Shown here one piece after another: positions 33,254-43,278 of a stretch of 64,000 nucleotides of DNA. Origin of the DNA: Amaranthus tricolor. Taxonomy: Eukaryota > Streptophyta > Magnoliopsida > Caryophyllales > Amaranthaceae. The notes beneath the pieces are model-generated. The model was not told the origin of the DNA and did no database searches. It saw only the letters and a list, made by a program, of their open reading frames with translations. Positions within the stretch are counted from its first letter, which is position 1. Every line of letters starts with the position of its first letter. The stretch is from the NCBI RefSeq assembly GCF_026212465.1, contig NC_080056.1:11670741-11734740 (forward strand), written 5' to 3'. The translations under genes were made by a program, and so were the position numbers.

Positions 33254-36200
33254 GTGTGGAGGGAAGAATCTTTGTACAATAGTCGGCAAGTAGCTCTGAT
33301 GTTGGAACATAGGCGAGGTGAAGCAGACCCTCAAGAACCTTGTCACGTGTAAAGTGGTTATCGATTTCTATATGATTAGTGCGTTCATGAAGAACCGGGT
33401 TGTGAGCAATACTAAGAGCGGACTTGTTGTCACAATACAATGTGACAGGTTTGAGTTGAGAAACGCCCAACTCTTCCAGAAGACGTACGACCCAAGTAAC
33501 TTCGGATGCAGCTGCGGATAATTCTTGATACTCAACTTCAGAGCAAGACTTGGATACAGTCGGTTGTTTTTTAGATTTCCTGGTAATAGCAGAGTCCCCA
33601 AACAAAAGAACATAACCAGTAACTGAGTGACGTGTGTCGAGATAGGCACCCCAATCGGAGTCAGAATAAGCATAAAGATGGAGAGAGTCAGAGCCTTGAA
33701 GAAGAATGCCTCGATCCAGAGTATGAGCAACACATGTAATAGTATGCATAAGAGCAAAGTAGTGAGCTTCAGAAGGGTACTGCATGTACTGACTCAAAGC
33801 TTAGAATTGCATAGGAGATGTCAGGGCGAGTGTGAGTTAGGAAATTTAATTTGCCATTCAAGCTACGATAATGTGTTGGATCATCATATAGAGGAGAGTT
33901 GTGTGCTTATAACTTCAAATGTACAGGAAGAGGAGTAGCTACTCCTTTACTTGAAGACAAACCAGCAGCTTGAACAAGATTAGAACCAAAGCGTCGTTGG
34001 GACAACATGACGCCTGTAGGAGCATAAGTCACTTCTATGCCAAGGAAAAAATTCAATTTCCCCAAATCTTTAATGTTGAATATGCGGTGGAGATGGTGTT
34101 TGAGTCTATGAATGGCAGAGATATCATCACCAGTCAAATTAACATCGTCGACGTAAACAGCAACAATGGTGATCGAAGTAGATACATGTTTGATGAAAAG
34201 AGAGTAGTCGTTCTAAGATTGAGTGAAACCTTGACGTGTCAATTCAGTAGTAAGTTTAGCAAACCATTGATGTGAAGCTTGCTTAAGCCCATAAAGGGAT
34301 TTTTGAGTTTGCAAACGAGATGAGGAGAAGCAGTGAGACCGTCAGGGGGTTTCTTATAAACGTCTTCATAGAGATCTCCATAAACGAACGCATTATTAAC
34401 GTCTAATTGATACAACGTCCATTTTCTGTGAGTTGCCAGAGCAATGATAGTGCGAATAGTGGTCATGCGGACGACAAGGGATAATGTCTCTTCGTAGTCT
34501 ACACCAAACTCTTAAGTGTAACCTTTGGCTAATAGGCGAGCCTTGTACCTCTCCAAGGTACCATTTTCTTTAAGCTTAATTTTATACACCCACTTGCAAC
34601 CAATGGGTTTTTTGCCCGGAGGTAATGGTACCAAGTCCCAAATATTATTGAGTTGAAGAGCATCTAATTCGGCCTCTTTAACCCATTTAGGACATTGAAC
34701 AGCTTGTTTGTTAGAGTGAGGTTCACTGATAGAAAGGTTTGGAATGAAAGTAGATGTGAAGAGGTTACATACATATTGTTGTAGGTAGGGTGGAGGCTTA
34801 CATGATCTAGTAGACCTACGAAGGGAAGGAGTAGAAAGGGTAGGTTCTGGGGTACAAATTATAGAGGGGGGGGGGGGGGGGGGGGGCGACTAGTGATGTG
34901 TTGTCATCAATGCATGAAGATGTTTTTCATGGGTAGATGGGGTGGCAAAGGGGTAATGTCTGTTGGGTCATGTAAAAAAGGCGTAGTGTTAGGAAGATAA
35001 AAAGGTAATGGGGTTGTAGGGTGTGTAGGTTTTAGATGATAGGGAAATATTTTTCATGGAAAAGGATATCCCTGGATACACGAAATTTTTTTGTCTTCAG
35101 ATTGTATACTTAATATGCCTTTTGAGCAAGTGGGTACCCAACAAAAATGCAAGGATCAGATCTAGCTTGGAATTTCTTTCTTCCTTGTTTCAAAGTGGTC
35201 ACATAGCATAAACATCCATAGGCCTTTAGAATGGTATGATCTGGTTTAATACCATAAAGCTTCTCATAAGGAGATATATTACCCAAAGATTGTAGAGGCA
35301 TTCTGTTTATTAGATATGTTGTACTTTGGACAACATCTCCCTAAAAAGAAATGAGCAAATTAGACTGAAACGACAACGCCCTTGCTGTCTCAATGAGATG
35401 GCGATGTTTACTCTCCACAACCCCGTTTTGTTGAGGGGTTTCAGGACAACTTTTTTGGTGTAGAATTCCTTTGTCAAGGAATAATTTCAACATATCGCCT
35501 TCAAAAAATTCTTTCGCGTTGTCACTACGAATTTTTTTGACATTAGTATCAAATTTATTTTCAACATCTGAAAGAAAATGTCGTAAGGCAGTTACTCATT
35601 GATTTTTGGATTTTAGAAGATATAGCCAAGTTGTTCTTGTATAGTCATCTACAATAGTAAGAAACATAGTACAACCATTGTATGTAGGATGAACATAGGG
35701 ACCCCACAAATCTATATGCAACAATTCAAAAGCATGTCCTGATTTTATCTCACTATTTTTAAAAGACAACCTCCTTTGGCATGTAAGTGGGCATATTGTG
35801 CATACTAGAGAATCTTGAACATATGAGATAGGGAGATGAGGATAGATGATTTTTAGTCTTTCGAAGGGTATATGACCATGACGCAAGTGAAACAACTTAT
35901 TTCATTAATCATGTCAAGGCTAGTAGTAAGATATAACAAGCTATCTTTAGGAGTAGGTGACTCTTTATGCAAGTCTTCATAAGGTCTTTTGTCTTGTGTG
36001 TAATATAGTCCCTTCTTGAGTTTACCAAGATGTGAGACCTTTTTCTTGGAATGGTCCTGGAACCAAAAATCAAAAGATAAGAAGGTGAGTACAATATCAC
36101 TATCATGACAAAGCTTCTGTACCGAAATTAAATTGAAATGGAGTTCGGGTACAAATAACACGTTCTTGAGAATAATGTTGTCACTGAGTTGTACATCTCC

Positions 36201-36957
36201 CATCATGGTTACTCTTAGTTTGGTTCCATCAGGTTTGGTAACTTCATGTTTGTTACCATCAACATTTTGACAGTGTTGCACAAGTGATCTGTTGCACCAC
36301 TGTCAATTATCCAATTATTTGAAAAAAATTTTGAAACAAGGCAAATGGTACCTGCTAAGTTCCCAGAGACTATCATATTAGCATCATCAGTAGGTCTAGC
36401 TTCCTTCTCTTCTGCATTACTTTCTTTCTTGTTGAGAAAATTAAGCAAATTATTCAATTACTTAGTGGTTAATCCAGTTCCACCAAAATCACCATCATGC
36501 TCTTTGTTATCAATTTGGATGTTCGCTGCCATCTTTTTCCCTTTTCCATCTAGATAACCGTGGATCTTGAAACATCTTTGAATAGAGTGTCCCTTAATTT
36601 TGAAAAAATCACAAAAATAATTGTTCCTCTTGTTACCTCCACCATTGTAGTTAAGAGTTCTTTTAAATCCATCAACCTTTTCATAACCTTTGTCATAGTT
36701 CTTTCCTCTCTCTGTAGTAAATGCCATTGACTCAATTGGTGTAGCAATTTTGGCTATATCCTTGTGTCTTTCTTCCTGCACCAACATTCTATATGCACTT
36801 TGAATAGTAGGTAAATCATACATTAATAAGATATTAGTACAGACCTGATTGAACTAGTCATTAAGTCTCATCAAGAAATGTATAAGCCTTTGATCTTGCT
36901 GTATCTTCAAGAACTTTTTGGTTAATGCACAAGAACAGCCGTTACAGGTACACATAG
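33254..36957 (-). pseudogene. Copia pol and gag C-terminal part
   Basis: From right to left: gag with degenerate zinc knuckle CDFFKIKGHSIQRC (about 36640, the second Cys now Phe); protease with NWIIDSGATDHLC (about 36300); integrase with FHLRHGHIPFERL, HIDLWGPY and VDDYTRTTWLYLL (35895-35596) and SLGNISPYEKLYG (35301-35110); RT with YQLDVNNAFVYGDL (34466-34239) and the end GKLNFFLGIEV (34137-33907); RNase H with AYSDSDWGAYLDTRHSVTGY, LYCDNKSALSIAHNP and HIEIDNHFTRDKV (33797 to about 33290). Frames are broken repeatedly, and the RT YVDD region is not open. A TAG (plus-strand CTA at 36854-36856) interrupts gag here but not in the duplicate copy. Confidence 0.9.
34866..34886 (+). repeat. Run of 21 G
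   Basis: Uninterrupted G homopolymer inside copia integrase-RT sequence. It ends 17 bp before the left breakpoint of the 4.42 kb duplication (34904). Length may be affected by sequencing error. Confidence 0.9.
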
Positions 36958-39324
36958 TGTAACACCCTGATATTTTTCCGATATATTAAATGATTTGCTA
37001 GTAATATTATTATTATTATTATTATTTTTTAGAAGACTATATTATTTATTAAATTATATTAAATTAATTATTTTGTTAGTAGGTTAGATCATGAGACTTC
37101 AACTTTTAAGGCAATTTAAACCATTTTAAGTCCAAACCTTTTTCCTAACCTATCTTAATTTCAAAAAAAAAATAAAAAAATAAATGGGAAGTGGAATGGA
37201 TGGCCGGCCATATGGAGTAAGGATGGGAGATTAGTAACTTCTTAGGAATATTGAAAGGTTAAGGAATTATTGCCTTCCATAAGTATTGCCTTAATTTTCC
37301 TTAATTGCCTTATTTCCTTAATCTCTTAATTTTCCTTACATCTTTTCATTCCAATCCATTTGCAAGTAAGAAAAACACTCCCAAAACCCTCAAATTCCCA
37401 CGCCTAATTCTCCATTGATTCATTAATTTTGGTGTTTTGTTCTTGAGCAATTGTGAGTAATTCTTAATCTAGTTTTTATTTTTTAATTTTAATTTAAATT
37501 TCTATGATTTTTATGTGTGTTATTTTATAGTTTATGATTTGTTCATGATTTAAAAATTCATGTGTGAAAGTATGATGTATTTTCTATCTAAATTGATGTA
37601 TGTTTTTTTTAGGGTTTTGGATATGTTTACATATGTGTGAAGAAATTGTTTGATGGATGATTGAAAATATATATATATATATATAAATGGATGTTCATAG
37701 AAAAAAAATGTATGTGGTGTTAGGAATTTATTTATTTTTATTGATTAGTAGAAGGAATTTATAATGTTGGTAAAAAAAAAATATATATGTATATATGTGA
37801 TGTGTATGTGTGAAAACATTTGTGTAAAAAGAACTATATTGAAAAAAAATATATAATAATAATTCATTAAAATTTATTTTTATGTAAATTTTGTTGTTTA
37901 GATTTAATAGGACATAAAGCATTGATATTTATATTTTTGTGATAAAAAAAATGATGGAATGACAAAATCCCGTAGGTTTTGAAAATGGTGAAAAAAATGT
38001 GTTTTTAAAACATTTTTGGCTTTGAAATTAAGTTAAAAATACTTATACTATGTTATAAATTATGAAAATTGGTACCCGGGGGTTTTGACGCCTTCTGGAC
38101 ACAACGGTGAAGTCGGATTTTCAATTTGACATTTTTAAGTTGAGTTTCTGGACAGATTGTATAGGCTGTCCTGTTTTGTGTATTTATCATGTTATAGTAT
38201 GAGATAGATGTTCATGATTGTGTGTAGTATTCTAGGTATGGATGTGATTGAATATGTGTATGTTGGATGATTTGAGGAAAATGTGTATGTGTGCTTATTT
38301 CCCGAATACGATTGAACCTTGTAGGAAGTCGATTCGTGACCGGAAATTGATAAAGACGCTTGTGAGTTGGTTATCTTGCTTAAGGTATGTACACGCAGCG
38401 TGGTTCGCATTAGTCCGATATATCATATAATAATGATATACAAAAGTAAAGCATGGATATATAGTACGAATAATGTTATCTTTCGAATCAATAATTTTTA
38501 TACATTGTTTTGATAAGCAGAGGTAGTATGACCTCACTAACTTTAAAGTGGACGTAGTATGACGTCAATTGGTGGAAAAGAATTACTCGCGGTATATGAG
38601 GGCATTATGAGCCACCGCGGGGGTATGCATACTTAACCATAGGCACCGAAGTAAGGCGAGTGTCTATGGTAGAGACTTGCTTAGGGGTTAGCTCCCCCTA
38701 ATGTATTGTCTCACTTATGGAGTTTGGAGTGTACCGGCAGTATGGCTGGATAGTACAGCAGTATGGCTGACTAACCTTTACATGAAAATAATTATTCTTA
38801 ATAAGCATGATCGAAGCATAAGGTTCTGTGAATCGTCAGCTAATAAATTAAAACTTTCTCTTGTGTTTTTATTTATTTGGTATGCGACGTTTGCTGACGT
38901 GTACTTTTGGTCTTAACGACCCTGCGATGATGTTGTTACCTATCTGGGCAATGACTAGCAGTAAGTTAAGTTGCAGGTCTGGGAAGTGAGGATTGTCCCT
39001 TGAAGAAATAAATTACTAGGATAGAGAAGTCTTGATAAGAACTTCAAATTTTAGTTTAAAGAACATTTGGTTTTTATGAGGCGATTTTCGTTCACAAGTT
39101 GTAATAAGTAGATTTAACTTTTCGTTCTTATCCGCTGCTAAGAATTTCTTATTATCTAGTAGTTCGTAATAACGCTATTAGAACTCGATCCGCACGTTTT
39201 CCTTAACTTCAAAACCGTTTTAAACTGTTTTCTAACATCCCGGTTTGACTCGGATTATAGTTGTCTCGTTTTTAAAAGGTCGTCTTCTCTTTTCGTACGA
39301 CCCGAGTTATTCCGAGATGTTACA
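34904..39324. repeat. 4.42 kb direct duplication, copy 1
   Basis: Copia sequence 34904-36957 plus chromovirus LTR 36958-39324. It is repeated without any indel at 47716-52136 (offset 12,812 bp). Six differences were seen by eye: 35165 G/A, 36856 A/G, 39049 T/A, 39166 G/A, 39282 G/A, 39313 C/T. Confidence 0.93.
36958..39324 (+). repeat. 5' LTR of the chromovirus, 2367 bp
   Basis: Starts TGTAACACCCTGATATTTTT and ends CCGAGATGTTACA. Followed after two bases by the primer site. The short open frames inside (37728-37922, 38192-38916) are taken as chance. Confidence 0.92.
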
Positions 39325-39326
39325 AC

Positions 39327-39338
39327 TGGTATCAGAGC
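39327..39338 (+). promoter_or_regulatory. Primer-binding site (initiator-Met tRNA)
   Basis: TGGTATCAGAGC, a perfect match to the 3' end complement of plant initiator-Met tRNA, two bases after the LTR end. It would prime minus-strand DNA synthesis. Confidence 0.93.
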
Positions 39339-39612
39339 GGGAGTTTTATTTAGTGTTATTTATCTGTACCGATAGGCTAACGTAGAAAAAAAAAATTTGA
39401 CGAGAGAAAAGGGGTAGACATTAAGGGGATATGATGTGTTGTGCTTGGTGTCTTCAAGTATGATGTCATGGATAACTTTGATATGTGCATGATAGGATTT
39501 CTGTGCTTATATCTCTGATGCTCTGAATTATCTATCTTTGTCTTATCTTAGAAAATTAATTGTCTTGTTTTCTTTCTTTGTGAGTCAGGAAGTTCGATTA
39601 TTACTTTCTTTC

Positions 39613-40533
39613 ATGGATAAAGGAAAAAGACCGGCCGAGGAGGGAAGTATTACCCGAGAGGAACCCTGGAGAGCTTTAGTTAATGCCCCAGCCTGGGCAG
39701 AAATAGAGGCTCTGGGAATTTGGGATAGAAAAAAGGGAGAAAGTGATTTAGATTACACACGACGAATGGAAATGATCTACAAAAGGTCCAAACAAGTGTA
39801 TGAAAGAATAATGGAAGAGCAGATGATTGCACTGAAAGAGAGGAGTGACCAGTTTCACCTAGAGCTTGACAGAAGGGTAAGAGCAGTGCAAACTGAGGGT
39901 CGGGACGGAGTTGACGTTCCAGAGTCTAGTGGAGCAAGGAGAGATAGTAATGAGGAGGATGTTCCCGTAGTAAACCCGAACTCAGTGTCATTTATAATCT
40001 TCGACGAGTTGGATTTCGAGAAGGATCCCGAGGAGGATCCAGAAGAGGACCCGGAGGAGGACCCCGATGAGGACCCAGAAGAAGAATTTGAGGAGGATTT
40101 CGAAGAAAATTCTGATGAGGAGCAGGGAGAATTTATGGAGGAGGATTCTTTAGGAGTGGTAGAAGAGCCTGATGAGGAAAACATAGGGGATGGATATAAT
40201 GCTGATGAGGAGGGGGAACTAGCTGATAGAGATGGAATGTTGAGTGATAATGATAGCGGAGTAATTATTCTAGGGGGTTGGCCAGTTAGGCGAGAGGATC
40301 TCATGAGTGAGGAAGAAAGGGAGATAATGATGTGGGAGGAGGAACCACCTGAGCCAATAATTGTAGAGCTTTCTGATTCCGTAGCGCGACTTACTACGAG
40401 TGATTCCTTATCTGTAGGAACCCCTTATGATTCCGATAGCGCGTCTAGCGATGACTCTGGTGATGCTGATTTTGACCCTGATCAATACATGGAGGATCGG
40501 GACCGTATGGATGCGTCACCTTTATTTTCCTGA
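39613..40533 (+). CDS. Acidic ORF upstream of gag in the chromovirus (306 aa, unknown function)
   Basis: An intact frame between primer site and gag, starting at ATG 39613 (MDKGKRPAEEGSITREEPW); the frame is open further upstream without an ATG. Residues 20-110 are charged and probably helical (YTRRMEMIYKRSKQVYERIM). Residues about 135-175 are a repeat of EEDP units (EDPEEDPEEDPDEDPEEEFE), followed by a further Asp/Glu/Ser-rich region to the end (DSDSASSDDSGDADFDPDQY). No zinc knuckle, protease or capsid motif was recognised. Gag follows 357 bp later and has its own start. Extra ORFs at this place are known in Tat/Ogre gypsy elements; I do not know one as standard for chromoviruses. It could be a captured host segment or a lineage-specific protein. 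It is open while gag-pol is broken. Confidence 0.72.
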   Translation: MDKGKRPAEEGSITREEPWRALVNAPAWAEIEALGIWDRKKGESDLDYTRRMEMIYKRSKQVYERIMEEQMIALKERSDQFHLELDRRVRAVQTEGRDGVDVPESSGARRDSNEEDVPVVNPNSVSFIIFDELDFEKDPEEDPEEDPEEDPDEDPEEEFEEDFEENSDEEQGEFMEEDSLGVVEEPDEENIGDGYNADEEGELADRDGMLSDNDSGVIILGGWPVRREDLMSEEEREIMMWEEEPPEPIIVELSDSVARLTTSDSLSVGTPYDSDSASSDDSGDADFDPDQYMEDRDRMDASPLFS

Positions 40534-41386
40534 TTGTTTTTACTTTATTTGATTATGCATGTGTACGAGTTCGTATGTTTAGTTCCTTAGTAGAATAAAT
40601 TGTGAATTATTCTGTTGGTTAAGTGAATTAGTTGGTTATCTCGTACTTTTGTAGTATTTGAACAATGATTATGTGGGAATTTATACCCAAGTATTCTTTT
40701 AGATTGGAACTATATAGTATTATTGTTTTGAATTTGAAATTTTGTTTTAAAAGTCTAAACATTAGTAAGAAGAATCGACTCAGTATTGTATTTATGGAAA
40801 AATGAATAGATTCGATTATAGACTCATTGTTCAACCCTTTTTCCTTTAGGGCTACTACCTTGTTTAACCTAATGCAGTATACCTGCCATCATGCCACCCT
40901 TTTTGAAAAGGTCCGTGCCAAGAGGAAACTCTGATCGCGTGCTTCGAAATCTAGTTTAGGCCCTAGCTGGCGCAAGGAATCTGAGACCGAAATCTTCGGA
41001 GGAAAAGGCTTCGTCAATTAGTAAGAGAATAGCCTAGAGTAAACCCTCGACTTATAGTGGAAAAGGTGAACCTTCTATGTTGGAAAACTGGCTGAGAGAA
41101 TTTGACAAGCTTTTTAGTGTGGTGAGATGTCCTGCTGAGCTTATGGTTGACCAAGCCGCGTTTTTCCTAGTGGAAGACGCTGACTATTGGTGGACGCATA
41201 GTAAGATGAGGTTGATATCAGAAAACGACGGTGACTTAAGCTGGGAAGGATTTAAGGGGGCGTTAAGGGACCAATTTTATCCGCCTCATGTTAGGAAGGA
41301 CAAATCAAATGAGTTTGTTAGGTTCGAAATGGGAAACCTAACGGTAGATGAATATTATCAGAAATTTATGGAATACTTGAAGTTTC

Positions 41387-42563
41387 TGTAACAGTAATCC
41401 GGAAATGACTTTACCTTCTGTGTTAGGACTCAAAGTGCTAGGTTCCTCTGCTGTAGTAATGGCAAAGAATTTTCCTCCTCCCAGGCGCTGGTTCCCCTTG
41501 CCTCCAGAAGATGAGGCTTTATTGCCTCCTTTATATTCAAGGCGAAGCTGAGAGTTATTGTTACGCTGGTTCCCTTGATTTCCTGAGTATCGTGCTCCAC
41601 CATTCCCGGGGTTTCCCCGGTTCTTGCCCCAACAATCTCGAGCCAAATGACCTGGTTTTCCACAATTCAGACACACAGCCTTACCCTCACAGTTGACTCC
41701 CTTAGAGTGCCATTTCTTACATCTATCACACAGTTGTCTTTTTAGCGGGTTGGAGTTTTGTGGGTTTCTGTTGCTGTTGAAGCGGTTTCGGTTTTGAAAG
41801 TTTGTGAGGTTTTGGTTTTGATTCCCCTTGAAGTTTCCCTCAGCTCTGGGCTTCTTGCTCTGACCTCCCTGGTCTCCTCCAGATCTCTTTTTTCTCGCAT
41901 CTTCCTCTCTCTTGCAGACCATTTCTTTCTCCACAGCATGTTCATACATAGCTTGAAAAGACTCATATTGACCCATCAACTTTTGGTAGCTGAAGTTGAG
42001 ACCATTGTAGAAGCGATCCATCTTTTTCTTTTCATCAAGCACATAATCTGGGGCAAATCGAGCCAACTCCAAGAACTTGTTAGCATATTCGGTAACGCTA
42101 AGAGAATGCTGCCTCAAGTAAAGAAATTCTGATTCTTTTTGTCTCTGTAGAGCAGCTGGGTAGAACCTCTCCCTTAGTTTCTTCAAGAAATCTTCCCATC
42201 TCCAACTGGTGGGTTGTGTTGCTCCACCAGCAGATGTGGAGGCAGCTGAGACACCTTTTAGGGCTCTCCACCAAAGCTCTGCAGGTCCCACTAGATAGAA
42301 TGCTGCAAGTTTAACCTTAAGATTTTCTGGACAGTTTACCACCTCATGAATTTTCTCGGTTTCATTGATCCAATCTTCAAGGACAACTGGATCTGTAGCA
42401 CCATTGTAGGTCTTAGGCCTGTGGTAGCATGCCTTTTGTAAAACTTAGTCTCGTCATCCACACTAGCATGTTGGTTGGCTATGAACTGGACTAATTGAGC
42501 ATTGGTCTCTTGAATGACTCTGAGTTGCTCGGTTAGGAGATTCAATTGGGCTTGAGGATCCAT
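41387..42563 (-). pseudogene. Gypsy gag (capsid plus zinc knuckle), truncated
   Basis: Starts MDPQAQLNLLTEQLRVIQET at 42563. A frameshift lies near 42340, and the capsid part then reads VKLAAFYLVGPAELWWRALK, WEDFLKKLRERFYP and YANKFLELARFAPDYV. A basic Asn/Arg/Gly-rich linker follows, then the knuckle CLNCGKPGHLARDC. The last recognisable piece, TEGKVISGLLL, is the usual lead-in to protease and ends at the fragment border. It is a different gypsy family from the host element, whose knuckle is [14 protein letters not shown]. Confidence 0.85.
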
Positions 42564-43278
42564 TCTTTCCCCAATTTCCTCTAGGTTCCTGCCAAGAGGT
42601 AATAACTAATTAATAATTATGCCTTTAAGACAAATAGATATGTACTTGCATAATACACTTTCTTAACTTTATTGATTTAATGACTTAATAACTTCATCAA
42701 TTTCCATCTCATTGGATCACTTGTTTAGCAGTTTTTAACACTTTTAATGATGATTCCTCAACTTAATTTACCACCATGCATAGGTAACTTAACCACATAA
42801 TTGGATCATCACTTGCTTATAAGAAACCTTTAAGACTTCTAGTTTACTAATGGTACTTAGTAATCTGATTTAAGTTAGACTTACTACTTAAATCCTTTCT
42901 TTACCAATAATCCCTAAATTTTAAGCTCATTTCTTAATTACTTCCATGAGTTACTCGTTCTCTAATTTTCCTGATATTTTAGACAAGCTTCCAGAGCCTT
43001 TTAGATCTCGTTATTTTATTTGAGAGACTGTTAGTTTAGATTTAGACTATTTTAAGGATGTCATTTGAACTTTGGACTTATTTCGATTTGGTTGTAATTT
43101 TCCTATATTTTGGACAGTTAAGACTTCCGTTATATTTCTTTGGTTTGGTTCAAGTATTATACTTGAATATTGGTTTGACCTTTAAGTAACCCCTTAATTG
43201 TGTTGGCAAAAGTAAGCTTCCGCTTGATTAATACTAAATTCCAGTTAGTGTTTGCCTTCACAATTCGAGGCGGTTACA
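41387..43278 (-). mobile_element. Inverted gag-bearing fragment of another gypsy element, inside the chromovirus gag
   Basis: Bounded by TGTAACAG on the left and GGTTACA on the right, so on the minus strand it begins TGTAACCGCCTCG and ends CTGTTACA (TG...CA ends like an LTR element). It holds about 715 bp of leader or LTR-like DNA followed by a gag gene that stops in the protease linker. No primer site, polypurine tract or second LTR was found, and the flanking bases (GTTTC/TTTGC) are not a clear duplication. It may be a truncated retrocopy or a recombination product. Confidence 0.7.

Noticed and set aside
39855..40304. Serine-rich minus-strand ORF of 149 codons
   Set aside because: Antisense of the acidic EEDP repeats; Glu/Asp codons read backwards as Ser/Leu/Phe.
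41758..42132. 124-codon plus-strand ORF
   Set aside because: Antisense shadow of the inverted gag gene.
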